From the NCBI GenBank assembly GCA_002337455.1, contig DDGC01000003.1:1-30403 (forward strand): a stretch of DNA of 30,403 nucleotides. Direction: 5' to 3'. Below the pieces are notes generated by a model. It was given only the letters and a program-made list of their open reading frames with translations, was not told the DNA's origin and searched no databases. Positions 12,852 to 22,101 of this stretch are shown here, one piece after another. The DNA comes from Rhizobiales bacterium UBA1912. GTDB lineage: Bacteria > Pseudomonadota > Alphaproteobacteria > Rhizobiales > Devosiaceae. Positions within the stretch are counted from its first letter, which is position 1, and each line of letters starts with the position of its first letter. The position numbers were made by a program, and so were the translations under genes.

Positions 12852-13420
12852 GCGACAACAATACTTTGGTTGCACCCCGGCCGCGTGGCGTTCTCGATCC
12901 CGCGACCAGCCTGCCTGTCGGCGCGACCGATCCGTACTACGTCGAAATCAACAACGAGCTGGCCGACAAGGGCTTTCTCGTTACCTCCACAGATGAACTC
13001 ATCAACTGGGCCCGGACCGGGTCTTTGATGTGGATGACGTTCGGGCTCGCCTGCTGCGCCGTCGAAATGATGCAGATGTCGATGCCGCGCTACGATTGCG
13101 AACGCTTCGGTTTCGCTCCGCGCGCGTCCCCGCGTCAGTCCGATGTGATGATCGTTGCCGGCACGCTGACCAACAAGATGGCCCCTGCGCTGCGCAAGGT
13201 CTATGACCAGATGCCCGAGCCGCGCTACGTCATCTCCATGGGCAGCTGCGCCAACGGCGGCGGCTATTATCACTATTCCTACTCTGTGGTGCGCGGCTGT
13301 GATCGTGTGGTGCCGGTCGACATCTACGTCCCCGGCTGCCCGCCGACCGCCGAAGCACTGCTCTATGGCGTGCTCCTTCTTCAAAAGAAGATTCGGCGCA
13401 CCGGAACCATCGAGCGATAA
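12842..13420 (+). CDS. nuoB: NADH-quinone oxidoreductase subunit B
   Basis: A 192-residue peripheral-arm subunit that binds cluster N2, the last [4Fe-4S] cluster before quinone. The ligands are visible as the tandem C71-C72 in GLACCAVEMM, C136 in MGSCANGGG and C166 in YVPGCPP. The start at 12842 lies inside the end of nuoA with GGTG about 9 bases before it; an upstream ATG at 12821 would add 7 residues and deeper overlap. The first 30 residues are a variable extension common in alphaproteobacteria. Confidence 0.97.
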   Translation: MGLSDNNTLVAPRPRGVLDPATSLPVGATDPYYVEINNELADKGFLVTSTDELINWARTGSLMWMTFGLACCAVEMMQMSMPRYDCERFGFAPRASPRQSDVMIVAGTLTNKMAPALRKVYDQMPEPRYVISMGSCANGGGYYHYSYSVVRGCDRVVPVDIYVPGCPPTAEALLYGVLLLQKKIRRTGTIER

Positions 13421-13429
13421 GGCCAATCA

Positions 13430-14032
13430 ATGGAAGACGCTCTTTCTGAACTCGGCGAGTACATTGCGCTCAAGCTGGGCGAAGCGCTCGATGGGTACAA
13501 CGTCGCTTTTGGCGAGTTGACGCTCGAGGCAAAGCCCGACGCGATCCTCAATGTCATGCGCACGCTGCGCGATGATCCGCGCTGCCAGTTCATTTCCATC
13601 ATCGATGTCTGCGGCGTGGACTATCCCGAGCGCGCCCAGCGTTTCGACGTGGTCTATCACCTGCTCAGCCCGCAGCAGAATCTGCGCATTCGCGTACGGG
13701 CCGTGACCGATGAAGTCACACCTGTTCCGTCCATCACCGGCGTCTTCCCCGGGGCGGACTGGTTCGAGCGCGAGGCCTACGACCTGTATGGAATTCTGTT
13801 CTCCGGCCACCACGATTTGCGCCGCATCCTGACCGACTACGGCTTTGACGGACATCCGCTGCGCAAGGACTTCCCGCTGACCGGCTTTGTCGAGGTCCGC
13901 TACGACGAAGAGCGCAAGCGCGTGGTTTATGAGCCGGTCAAGCTGGCGCAGGAATTTCGGAATTTCGATTACCTTTCGCCTTGGGAAGGCACCGATTATG
14001 TGCTGCCAGGCGACGAGAAGGCCAAGCAATGA
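13430..14032 (+). CDS. nuoC: NADH-quinone oxidoreductase subunit C
   Basis: A 200-residue hydrophilic subunit of the 30-kDa family, sitting beside NuoD in the quinone module. The signature ADWFEREAYDLYGI and HPLRKDFPLTGFVE are present. The gene is separate from nuoD, unlike the fused nuoCD of enterobacteria. It starts 9 bases after nuoB, and its stop overlaps the nuoD start as ATGA, indicating coupled translation. Confidence 0.97.
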   Translation: MEDALSELGEYIALKLGEALDGYNVAFGELTLEAKPDAILNVMRTLRDDPRCQFISIIDVCGVDYPERAQRFDVVYHLLSPQQNLRIRVRAVTDEVTPVPSITGVFPGADWFEREAYDLYGILFSGHHDLRRILTDYGFDGHPLRKDFPLTGFVEVRYDEERKRVVYEPVKLAQEFRNFDYLSPWEGTDYVLPGDEKAKQ

Positions 14033-15219
14033 CCGAGCACGACGTTCGCACGTTCAACATTAACTTCGGCCCGCAGCATCCTGCGGCTCACGGTGTTTTG
14101 CGGCTCGTCCTCGAGCTCGACGGCGAAGTGGTCGAGCGCGTCGATCCCCATGTCGGCCTGCTGCATCGTGGCACCGAAAAGCTGATCGAGGCCAAGACGT
14201 ATCTTCAGGCCATCCCGTATTTCGATCGCCTCGACTACGTGGCGCCGATGAATCAGGAGCACGCTTTTGCCCTGGCAATCGAAAAGCTTTTGGGAATCGA
14301 AGTGCCGTTCCGCGGGCAGCTTATCCGTGTGCTCTATTCCGAGATCGGCCGTATTCTCTCCCATATGCTCAACGTCACGACGCAGGCGCTCGACGTCGGT
14401 GCGCTGACGCCGCCGCTTTGGGGGTTTGAGCAGCGCGAACAGCTCATGGTTTTCTATGAGCGCGCTTCGGGCTCTCGCATGCATGCAACCTATGTGCGTC
14501 CCGGTGGCGTGCATCAGGATCTGCCGCAGGATTTGATCGATGACATCGCCAAATTCACCGAGACCTTCCCCAAAGCGCTTGAGGATCTCGATCAGCTGAT
14601 CACCGGCAACCGCATCTTCAAGCAGCGCAACGTGGATATTGCCACGGTTACGCTTGAGGACGCCTGGGCCTGGGGCTTTTCCGGCGTCATGGTGCGCGGC
14701 TCGGGCGCTGCATGGGATCTGCGCAAGAGCCAGCCCTACGAATGTTACGATCAGCTCGAATTCGACATCCCGGTCGGCAAGAACGGCGATTGCTACGACC
14801 GCTATCTCATCCGCATGGAAGAGATGCGCCAGTCAAATTCTCTCATGCGCCAGTGTATCGATCTGCTCAATTCGCCCGAAGGGCAGGGGCCGGTTTCGAC
14901 AATGGATGGCAAGGTCGTGCCGCCCAAGCGCGGTGAGATGAAGCGCTCGATGGAAGCGCTGATCCACCACTTCAAGCTCTACACCGAAGGCTTCCGCGTG
15001 CCCGAAGGTGAAGTTTACGCCGCCGTCGAGGCCCCCAAGGGCGAATTTGGCGTCTATCTCGTGTCCGATGGCACCAACAAACCGTATCGCTGCAAGATTC
15101 GCGCCCCCGGGTTCGCGCATCTGCAAGCCATGGATTTTCTCTGTCGCGGGCACCTTCTGGCCGACGTCTCGGCCATTTTGGGTTCCCTCGACATCGTGTT
15201 CGGAGAGGTTGATCGCTAA
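14029..15219 (+). CDS. nuoD: NADH-quinone oxidoreductase subunit D
   Basis: A 396-residue subunit of the 49-kDa family, which lines the quinone-binding cavity with NuoB and descends from the [NiFe]-hydrogenase large subunit. Seen are NFGPQHPAAHGVLRL near the N-terminus, HVGLLHRGTEKL, and the universal ending SLDIVFGEVDR. The start is the ATG in the ATGA overlap with nuoC rather than the longer frame upstream. Its TAA stop shares a base with the nuoE ATG (TAATG). Confidence 0.97.
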   Translation: MTEHDVRTFNINFGPQHPAAHGVLRLVLELDGEVVERVDPHVGLLHRGTEKLIEAKTYLQAIPYFDRLDYVAPMNQEHAFALAIEKLLGIEVPFRGQLIRVLYSEIGRILSHMLNVTTQALDVGALTPPLWGFEQREQLMVFYERASGSRMHATYVRPGGVHQDLPQDLIDDIAKFTETFPKALEDLDQLITGNRIFKQRNVDIATVTLEDAWAWGFSGVMVRGSGAAWDLRKSQPYECYDQLEFDIPVGKNGDCYDRYLIRMEEMRQSNSLMRQCIDLLNSPEGQGPVSTMDGKVVPPKRGEMKRSMEALIHHFKLYTEGFRVPEGEVYAAVEAPKGEFGVYLVSDGTNKPYRCKIRAPGFAHLQAMDFLCRGHLLADVSAILGSLDIVFGEVDR

Positions 15220-16445
15220 TGAGCGTGCGTCGCCTTGCAGAAGAAACTGTCCAGCCGGCAAGCTTTTCCTTTTCGAAGGAAAATACGACCTGGGCAAAAA
15301 AGCGCATCGCCATGTATCCGGCTGGCCGCCAGCAGTCGGCGGTTATTCCGCTGCTCATGCGTGCTCAGGAACAGGATGGATGGGTCTCGCGCGCAACGAT
15401 CGAATCCGTCGCCCAGATGCTCGATATGCCCTATATCCGAGTGCTTGAAGTCGCGACTTTCTATACCCAGTTCCAGCTCCAGCCGGTCGGCACCCGCGCC
15501 CATATCCAGGTTTGCGGCACGACTCCCTGCATGTTGCGCGGCGCCGAAGATATTCGCGCCGTTTGCCAAAAGCACATTCACACCGAGCCGCACCATCTCA
15601 ATGACGATGGAACGCTGAGCTGGGAAGAGGTCGAATGCGCCGGCGCTTGCGTCAACGCTCCCATGGTGACCATCGGTTTCGATACATACGAGGATTTGAC
15701 GCCGGAACGCTTCGAGGAAATCCTGATCGCCTTCCGCGACGGGGAGGGCGATAACGTTCCCACCGGCCCTCAAAATGGCCGTAAGTTCTCCGCGCCGCTT
15801 GAAGGGCAGATTACGCTATTGGCCGATCCGACCAAAGCGCCGCCGCATCAGGATACTGGTCGCGTTGAGCCCGAGCCGAAAGCGACGAAGCCGGGCCGTA
15901 AGCAAAAGATCGATGAGGAAGCTGCTCCGGCGATCAAGGGACCGTCTAAAGACGGCAAGGTTTCCTCTGACGAAGCTGAAGCCGCCGAAAAGAGGGCGGC
16001 GCGTCCCACACGACGTAAGCCCGACCAGGCTGCGCGCGAAGGCGCGACCGGCGCGGAATCCGCCGCTGTTGAGAAGACCGCCAGCGAAACGGGCCAGGAA
16101 ACCAAGACCACCGGGCGCACGCCCGGCAAGGCCGACGAGACAATCGTAACATCGGTCGGTACGACGCCGGATAGCGCGCCGCTGTTCGAGCGCCCGGCCG
16201 GTGCAGCCGACGATCTCAAGCTTATTTCCGGGGTCGGACCTGTGCTTGAGCGCAAGCTTAACGATCTGGGCATCACGCGGTACGCGCAGGTCGCTGCATT
16301 TACCGATGCCGAGGCCGAACAGGTCGATGCGGTCCTCAATTTCAAGGGGCGCATCGCCCGGGATAACTGGAAGGGCCAGGCAAAAGCGCTGGCCGACGGT
16401 GGCGTTGACGAATATGTCCGCGTCTTCGGCAAGAAGCCGCGCTAG
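15219..16445 (+). CDS. nuoE: NADH-quinone oxidoreductase subunit E with C-terminal HhH extension
   Basis: A 408-residue protein, more than twice the basic NuoE length of about 165. Residues about 20-175 are the thioredoxin-like 24-kDa domain with [2Fe-2S] ligands C99, C104, C140 and C144 (VCGTTPC, VECAGAC); it pairs with NuoF in the NADH module. Residues about 205-325 are a charged Ala/Lys/Glu/Thr-rich linker that looks disordered. Residues about 331-395 (DDLKLISGVGPVLERKLNDL and following) form a helix-hairpin-helix-type domain. Similar tails are known on NuoE of other Hyphomicrobiales; the role is not established. Codons 15-22 contain a perfect hairpin with a TTCG loop. Confidence 0.96.
   Translation: MSVRRLAEETVQPASFSFSKENTTWAKKRIAMYPAGRQQSAVIPLLMRAQEQDGWVSRATIESVAQMLDMPYIRVLEVATFYTQFQLQPVGTRAHIQVCGTTPCMLRGAEDIRAVCQKHIHTEPHHLNDDGTLSWEEVECAGACVNAPMVTIGFDTYEDLTPERFEEILIAFRDGEGDNVPTGPQNGRKFSAPLEGQITLLADPTKAPPHQDTGRVEPEPKATKPGRKQKIDEEAAPAIKGPSKDGKVSSDEAEAAEKRAARPTRRKPDQAAREGATGAESAAVEKTASETGQETKTTGRTPGKADETIVTSVGTTPDSAPLFERPAGAADDLKLISGVGPVLERKLNDLGITRYAQVAAFTDAEAEQVDAVLNFKGRIARDNWKGQAKALADGGVDEYVRVFGKKPR
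15263..15282 (+). other. intragenic hairpin with TTCG loop in nuoE
   Basis: TTTTCCTT-TTCG-AAGGAAAA is a perfect 8-bp stem with a tetraloop, 44 bases into the nuoE reading frame, coding for FSFSKEN. It has no T-tract beyond the stem, so it is not a simple terminator. It may slow translation or be an RNase processing site, or be chance. Confidence 0.35.
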
Positions 16446-16457
16446 GGGATTTGATCG

Positions 16458-17765
16458 ATGCTCACGGATCAGGATCGCATTTTCACAAATCTCTACGGCC
16501 AGGGCGATTGGGGCCTTGAGGGCGCGCGTCGTCGCGGCTCATGGAATGGCACCAGGGAACTGCTCGACCAAGGCCGTGAGTGGCTGACCAACGAGGTTAA
16601 GGCCTCCGGCCTGCGTGGCCGTGGTGGTGCGGGCTTTTCGACCGGCCTCAAATGGTCGTTCATGCCAAAGGTTAATGACGGTCGCCCGCATTATCTCGTC
16701 GTCAACGCCGACGAATCCGAGCCGGGCACCTGCAAGGACCGCGAAATCCTGCGTCACGACCCCCACCATCTTATCGAAGGCTGCCTGATCGCCGGGCGCG
16801 CCATGGATGCGCACGCTGCCTATATCTATGTGCGCGGCGAATTCATGCGCGAGCGCCAGCGGCTCGAAGCTGCTGTCGAGCAGGCGTATGAAGCGCGGCT
16901 CATCGGCAAGAACAATATCCACGGCTGGGACTTCGACATCATCGTCCATCATGGCGCTGGGGCGTACATCTGCGGCGAAGAAACCGCGCTGCTCGAATCG
17001 CTTGAAGGCAAGAAGGGCCAGCCGCGCCTCAAGCCACCGTTCCCGGCGGGTATGGGCCTTTATGGTTGCCCGACGACGGTGAACAACGTCGAATCGATTG
17101 CCGTCGTGCCCGAAATCCTGCGTCGGGGGGCGTCTTGGTTCGCTGGGCTCGGCCGAGAAAACAACACAGGCACCAAGCTCTTCTGCGTCTCCGGGCACGT
17201 CAACAATCCGGCGACCTTCGAAGAAGAAATGGGCATCCCGTTCGACGTGCTGATCGAAAAGCATTGCGGCGGCATTCGCGGCGGTTGGGACAATCTGCTG
17301 GCCGTAATCCCCGGCGGCTCGTCGGTTCCATGCGTGCCGGGTGAAAAAATTCGCACCGCGCATATGGATTTCGATGGCCTGCGCGAAGTCGGCTCATCGC
17401 TCGGCACCGCAGCGGTTATCGTCATGGACAAATCGACCGACATCATCAAGGCCATCTGGCGCCTTTCGGCTTTCTACAAGCACGAAAGCTGTGGCCAGTG
17501 CACACCCTGCCGCGAAGGCACGGGCTGGATGATGCGGGTGATGGAGCGCATGGTGCGTGGCGAAGCGCAGAAGCGCGAAATCGACATGCTGTTCGCCGTG
17601 ACCAAGCAGGTCGAGGGACACACCATCTGCGCTCTGGGCGATGCTGCGGCATGGCCGATCCAGGGCCTTATCCGCAACTTCCGTCACGTGATTGAAGAGC
17701 GGATCGACGCATACACCTACAAGTCCACCTCCGATGGCGCTGTGCCCTCGGTTGCGGCGGAGTAA
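16458..17765 (+). CDS. nuoF: NADH-quinone oxidoreductase subunit F
   Basis: A 435-residue NADH-binding subunit carrying FMN and cluster N3. The FMN/NADH site is seen as GRGGAGFSTGLKW (54-66) and HGAGAYICGEETAL (165-178). The [4Fe-4S] ligands are C345, C348 and C351 in ESCGQCTPCREGTGW, plus C391 in HTICALGD. It starts 12 bases after nuoE, with AGGGGA about 9 bases ahead of the ATG. It oxidises NADH and passes electrons to NuoE and NuoG. Confidence 0.97.
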   Translation: MLTDQDRIFTNLYGQGDWGLEGARRRGSWNGTRELLDQGREWLTNEVKASGLRGRGGAGFSTGLKWSFMPKVNDGRPHYLVVNADESEPGTCKDREILRHDPHHLIEGCLIAGRAMDAHAAYIYVRGEFMRERQRLEAAVEQAYEARLIGKNNIHGWDFDIIVHHGAGAYICGEETALLESLEGKKGQPRLKPPFPAGMGLYGCPTTVNNVESIAVVPEILRRGASWFAGLGRENNTGTKLFCVSGHVNNPATFEEEMGIPFDVLIEKHCGGIRGGWDNLLAVIPGGSSVPCVPGEKIRTAHMDFDGLREVGSSLGTAAVIVMDKSTDIIKAIWRLSAFYKHESCGQCTPCREGTGWMMRVMERMVRGEAQKREIDMLFAVTKQVEGHTICALGDAAAWPIQGLIRNFRHVIEERIDAYTYKSTSDGAVPSVAAE

Positions 17766-17771
17766 GAACCA

Positions 17772-19865
17772 ATGGCGCAATTAAAGGTCGATGGCGAACT
17801 GATCGAAGTTCCCGATCACTTCACGCTGATGCAGGCCGCCGAGGCGGCGGGCGCGGAAATCCCGCGTTTCTGCTACCATGAGCGCCTGTCAGTGGCGGGC
17901 AACTGCCGCATGTGCCTGGTTGAAGTGAAGGGCGGGCCGCCCAAGCCCCAGGCGAGCTGTGCCATGAGCGTGCGCGATCTGCGCCCCGGCCCGAACGGCG
18001 AAGCGCCCGAAATGTTCACCAACACGCCGATGGTCAAAAAGGCCCGCGAAGGTGTGATGGAGTTCCTGCTCATCAACCACCCCCTCGATTGCCCCATCTG
18101 CGATCAGGGCGGCGAGTGCGATCTGCAGGATCAGGCCATGGCCTATGGCGTGGACACCTCGCGCTATTGGGAAAACAAGCGCGCCGTCGAGAACAAGCAC
18201 ATCGGTCCGCTGGTCAAGACCATCATGAACCGGTGCATCCACTGCACCCGCTGCGTGCGCTTCACCACCGAAGTTGCCGGCGTGTCCGAACTCGGCCTGA
18301 TCGGCCGCGGCGAGGACGCCGAGATTACATCTTATCTCGAGCAGTCGATGACCAGCGAGTTGCAAGGCAACGTCATCGACCTTTGCCCGGTCGGCGCATT
18401 GACCTCCAAGCCCTATGCCTTTCAGGCCCGTCCCTGGGAACTCAACAAGACCGAATCCATCGACGTCATGGATGCCGTTGGCTCAAACATCCGGGTCGAT
18501 TCCCGTAATGGCGAAGTCATGCGTGTCCTGCCGCGCATCCACGAAGGCATCAACGAGGAATGGATTTCCGACAAGACCCGCTTCATCTGGGACGGTCTGC
18601 GCACCCAGCGCCTCGACCGGCCCTATGTGCGCAAGAGCAAGAAGCTTCAGGCCGCATCCTGGAACGAAGCCTTCGCGGCGGTTGCTGCCCTGGTCAAGAC
18701 CGCTGAGCTGGGCCGTATCGGCGCCATCGCCGGCGATCTGGCTGGTGTCGAGGAAATGTACGCTCTCAAGCAGCTTTTGACTGCGCTCGGCTCGACCAAT
18801 ATCGACGCCCGCCCTGCCGGGTCGGCGCTCAACCCGAAAAAGGGCAGGGGGTCGTATATTTTCAACCCCACCATCGCCGGGATCGAACAGGCCGACGCCA
18901 TTCTCATCATCGGCGCCAATCCGCGCCGCGAGGCTGCGGTGCTCAACGCCCGCATCCGCAAGGCATGGCGCGCCGGCGGCGTGGAAATCGGTGTCATCGG
19001 TGAAGCCGCCGATCTGACTTATGATTACGCGCATCTTGGCGCCGGCATCGACTCGCTGTCCGACCTCGCTGCAGGAAAAGGCAGCTTCGCCAAGGTGCTC
19101 AAGAACGCCCAGCGCCCCATCATCGTCGTGGGCGAGGGTGCTGTCACGGGCGCGTCTGCCAAAAATGTTCTCGGACTTGCTACCGAAATCGCCAGGACCG
19201 CTGGTGCGCTGACTGCAGACTGGAACGGCTTTGCCGTCCTCCATAACGCAGCGTCGCGGGTCGGTGCGCTCGATATCGGGTTCGTTCCCGGACGCGGCGG
19301 TCTCGATACAGCTGGCATGCTTAAGGCGGCCGGCGCCGGGAAGCTCGACGTTATATTCGTGCTCGGCGCCGATGAAATCGACATGTCAACGCTTGGCGAA
19401 ACCAAGGTGGTTTACATCGGAACGCACGGCGACGCTGGTGCCCACCGGGCCGATGTGATCCTGCCGGCCGCGACCTACACGGAAAAATCGGCAACCTATG
19501 TCAACACCGAAGGCCGTGTGCAGATGACGGCGCGTGCCGCCTTCGCGCCCGGCGATGCCAAGGAAGACTGGGCGATCCTGCGCGCGCTCTCGGCCGTTCT
19601 CGGCCAGCCGCTGCCCTTCGACTCGCTTTCGGCCCTTCGGGCGCGGCTTTATGGGGAATATCCCCATCTTGCCCAGCTCGATGCCATTGCGCCGGGCAGT
19701 GCTTCCGATGTATCCGCACTGGCAGATACTGCAGCGCCGAAGTCGACTTACACCCTGATCTCTCCGGTCGGCGACTTCTACCTCACCAACCCCATAGCGC
19801 GTGCATCCGCCGTCATGGCCGAATGTTCGCAGCTTATGTCGGGTCTGAAACAGGCCGCGGAGTAA
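17772..19865 (+). CDS. nuoG: NADH-quinone oxidoreductase subunit G
   Basis: A 697-residue iron-sulphur subunit of the 75-kDa family. Ligand sets in order: [2Fe-2S] C34, C45, C48, C63; the His-Cys [4Fe-4S] cluster H103, C107, C110, C116 (HPLDCPICDQGGECDLQD); and a [4Fe-4S] cluster C155, C158, C161, C205 (CIHCTRC, LCPVGAL). I see no fourth CxxC-type set for the extra N7 cluster of some bacteria. The remaining 450 residues form the molybdopterin-oxidoreductase-like fold without a cofactor. It starts 6 bases after nuoF. Confidence 0.97.
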   Translation: MAQLKVDGELIEVPDHFTLMQAAEAAGAEIPRFCYHERLSVAGNCRMCLVEVKGGPPKPQASCAMSVRDLRPGPNGEAPEMFTNTPMVKKAREGVMEFLLINHPLDCPICDQGGECDLQDQAMAYGVDTSRYWENKRAVENKHIGPLVKTIMNRCIHCTRCVRFTTEVAGVSELGLIGRGEDAEITSYLEQSMTSELQGNVIDLCPVGALTSKPYAFQARPWELNKTESIDVMDAVGSNIRVDSRNGEVMRVLPRIHEGINEEWISDKTRFIWDGLRTQRLDRPYVRKSKKLQAASWNEAFAAVAALVKTAELGRIGAIAGDLAGVEEMYALKQLLTALGSTNIDARPAGSALNPKKGRGSYIFNPTIAGIEQADAILIIGANPRREAAVLNARIRKAWRAGGVEIGVIGEAADLTYDYAHLGAGIDSLSDLAAGKGSFAKVLKNAQRPIIVVGEGAVTGASAKNVLGLATEIARTAGALTADWNGFAVLHNAASRVGALDIGFVPGRGGLDTAGMLKAAGAGKLDVIFVLGADEIDMSTLGETKVVYIGTHGDAGAHRADVILPAATYTEKSATYVNTEGRVQMTARAAFAPGDAKEDWAILRALSAVLGQPLPFDSLSALRARLYGEYPHLAQLDAIAPGSASDVSALADTAAPKSTYTLISPVGDFYLTNPIARASAVMAECSQLMSGLKQAAE

Positions 19866-19874
19866 GGCAGCGAT

Positions 19875-20972
19875 ATGGACTGGATTTTATACGCGCTCGA
19901 CTATCTGCTCGGTGCCCCGATCCTCGGGTTGGGCACGATGGTTGGGTTTGTCTGGAAAGCGCTGCTGCTTCTGGTAACCCTTCTGGTGTTCACCGCCTAC
20001 GTCCTGCTTGCCGACCGCAAGATCTGGGCCGCTGTGCAGATTCGCCGCGGTCCCAACGTGGTTGGCGCCTTCGGTCTGTTCCAGAGCTTTGCCGACCTTC
20101 TCAAATTCGTCTTCAAGGAGCCGGTTATTCCCGCCGGCGCCGATAAGGTCGTATTCCTCCTTGCGCCGCTGGTCAGCGTGCTTCTGGCGCTGTCGGCCTG
20201 GGCCGTGGTGCCGGTTGCCGAAGGCTGGGCGCTGGCCGATATCAACATCGGCATCCTCTATATCTTCGCGGTTTCCTCGCTGGGCGTCTATGGCATCATC
20301 ATGGGCGGCTGGGCGTCGAACTCGAAATACCCGTTCCTGGGCGCTCTGCGGTCCGCGGCCCAGATGGTGTCATACGAAGTCTCCATCGGTTTTGTGATCG
20401 TCACGGTCCTTCTGTGCGTCGGCTCGCTCAATCTGACCCATATCGTGATGGCGCAGCAGGCCGGTGGCCTTGCCCACTTGCTCGGCGTTCCGTGGCTGAC
20501 CTTCCTGAACTGGTTCTGGCTGCCGCTGTTCCCGATGTTCGTTATCTTCTTCATTTCGGCCCTCGCCGAAACGAACCGCCCGCCCTTCGATCTTCCCGAG
20601 GCCGAATCCGAACTGGTTGCCGGCTTCATGGTTGAATACGGCTCGACCCCATACATGATGTTCATGCTGGGCGAGTATGTGTCGATCATTCTCATGTGTG
20701 CGCTCACCACCATCCTGTTCCTGGGTGGCTGGACGGCGCCGATCGATCTGCCGCCCTTCACCTGGATCCCAGGCGCCGTTTGGTTCGTGCTCAAGCTATC
20801 GCTGGTCTTTTTCATGTTCGCCATGGTCAAGGCCTTCGTCCCTCGTTACCGCTATGACCAGTTGATGCGTCTGGGCTGGAAAGTGTTCCTGCCGATCTCG
20901 CTGGTCATGATTGTTGTCGTTGCCTTTGTTCTCCAGCTTACGGGCTGGGGCTGGCACGGCGGCATGGCATAA
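19875..20972 (+). CDS. nuoH: NADH-quinone oxidoreductase subunit H
   Basis: A 365-residue membrane subunit with about eight helices, at the junction of the two arms and forming the entry of the quinone channel. The conserved loop RPPFDLPEAESELVAGFMVE, which contacts NuoB and NuoD, is intact, and RRGPNVVGAFGLFQSFADLL follows the first helix. It starts 9 bases after nuoG. Confidence 0.97.
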   Translation: MDWILYALDYLLGAPILGLGTMVGFVWKALLLLVTLLVFTAYVLLADRKIWAAVQIRRGPNVVGAFGLFQSFADLLKFVFKEPVIPAGADKVVFLLAPLVSVLLALSAWAVVPVAEGWALADINIGILYIFAVSSLGVYGIIMGGWASNSKYPFLGALRSAAQMVSYEVSIGFVIVTVLLCVGSLNLTHIVMAQQAGGLAHLLGVPWLTFLNWFWLPLFPMFVIFFISALAETNRPPFDLPEAESELVAGFMVEYGSTPYMMFMLGEYVSIILMCALTTILFLGGWTAPIDLPPFTWIPGAVWFVLKLSLVFFMFAMVKAFVPRYRYDQLMRLGWKVFLPISLVMIVVVAFVLQLTGWGWHGGMA

Positions 20973-20986
20973 GGAGAGAACCACAA

Positions 20987-21475
20987 ATGAAAGCCTTGCG
21001 GTTTCTCGACGCGCTGCTGCTCAGGGAGTTCGTATCGACGTTCTTTCTGGCGATGCGCTATTTCTTCGCGCCAAAGCCCACCATCAACTACCCGTTTGAA
21101 AAGGGCGAGGTTTCGCCGCGCTTCCGTGGTGAGCATGCCCTGCGCCGCTACCCCAATGGGGAAGAGCGTTGCATTGCCTGCAAGCTGTGCGAAGCGATCT
21201 GTCCGGCGCAGGCCATCACCATCGAGGCCGGCCCGCGCCAGAATGACGGCACGCGCCGCACGGTCCGTTACGACATCGACATGGTCAAATGCATCTATTG
21301 CGGCTTCTGTCAGGAAGCCTGCCCGGTCGATGCGATCGTTGAAGGACCAAACTTTGAATTTGCAACCGAGACGCGCGAGGAGCTCTACTTCTCCAAAGAC
21401 CGTCTTCTGGCCAATGGCGACCGTTGGGAGCGTGAACTCGCTGCCAATATCGCCCTTGATGCGCCGTACCGTTAG
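20987..21475 (+). CDS. nuoI: NADH-quinone oxidoreductase subunit I
   Basis: A 162-residue ferredoxin-like subunit carrying clusters N6a and N6b. The two sets are C62, C65, C68, C72 (CIACKLCEAICP) and C102, C105, C108, C112 (CIYCGFCQEACP). The N-terminal 30 residues form an amphipathic helix that lies on the membrane (LLREFVSTFFLAMRYFF). It starts 14 bases after nuoH with AAGGAGAG ahead. Confidence 0.97.
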   Translation: MKALRFLDALLLREFVSTFFLAMRYFFAPKPTINYPFEKGEVSPRFRGEHALRRYPNGEERCIACKLCEAICPAQAITIEAGPRQNDGTRRTVRYDIDMVKCIYCGFCQEACPVDAIVEGPNFEFATETREELYFSKDRLLANGDRWERELAANIALDAPYR

Positions 21476-21484
21476 GAGCGACAG

Positions 21485-22093
21485 GTGACCTTGCCGCTGT
21501 TTTTTTTCTACCTGTTTTCGGCCATCGTCATTGCCTCGGCGATCATGGTGATTTCGTCGCGGAATCCCGTGCATTCGGTGCTGTTTCTCATCCTGGCCTT
21601 CGTCAACGCCGCCGGCATATTCATGCTGGCTGGGGCTGAGTTTCTCGCGCTGATCCTGATTGTCGTCTATGTCGGCGCGGTCGCCGTGCTGTTCCTGTTC
21701 GTCGTCATGATGCTCGACGTGGACTTTGCCGAACTGCGCCGGGGCATTCTGCAATACGCTCCCATCGGCTTTGTGGTTGGCATTATACTGCTGCTGGAGC
21801 TTTTGCTGGTCGCAGGCTCGGCGTATCTGGCGCCGGACGTTGCGACGGGCGGCGTGCTCCCAATTGATGGTGGTGTCGAAAACACCCGTGCGCTCGGGCG
21901 CGTGCTCTACACCAACTATATTTATCTCTTCCAGGCGTGCGGCCTCGTGCTTCTGGTGGCTATGATCGGGGCGATCGTCCTGACCCTGCGTCACAAGCCG
22001 AACGTCAAGCGACAGGATATTGGCGCGCAGGTTGCGCGGACCAAGGCGACGGGCCTCGAGATCGTCAAGGTCGAGAGCGGAAAAGGGCTGTAA
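21485..22093 (+). CDS. nuoJ: NADH-quinone oxidoreductase subunit J
   Basis: A 202-residue membrane subunit with five helices. The start is a GTG, 9 bases after nuoI, with GGAG close by. AEFLALILIVVYVGAVAVLF corresponds to helix 3, where the pi-bulge used in coupling is found in known structures. The C-terminus is a long polar tail. Confidence 0.95.
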   Translation: MTLPLFFFYLFSAIVIASAIMVISSRNPVHSVLFLILAFVNAAGIFMLAGAEFLALILIVVYVGAVAVLFLFVVMMLDVDFAELRRGILQYAPIGFVVGIILLLELLLVAGSAYLAPDVATGGVLPIDGGVENTRALGRVLYTNYIYLFQACGLVLLVAMIGAIVLTLRHKPNVKRQDIGAQVARTKATGLEIVKVESGKGL

Positions 22094-22101
22094 GGGGGAT
22101 T

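Noticed and set aside
13430..14029. 200-codon minus-strand frame opposite nuoC
   Set aside because: It mirrors nuoC almost exactly and nuoC has family signatures; shadow frame.
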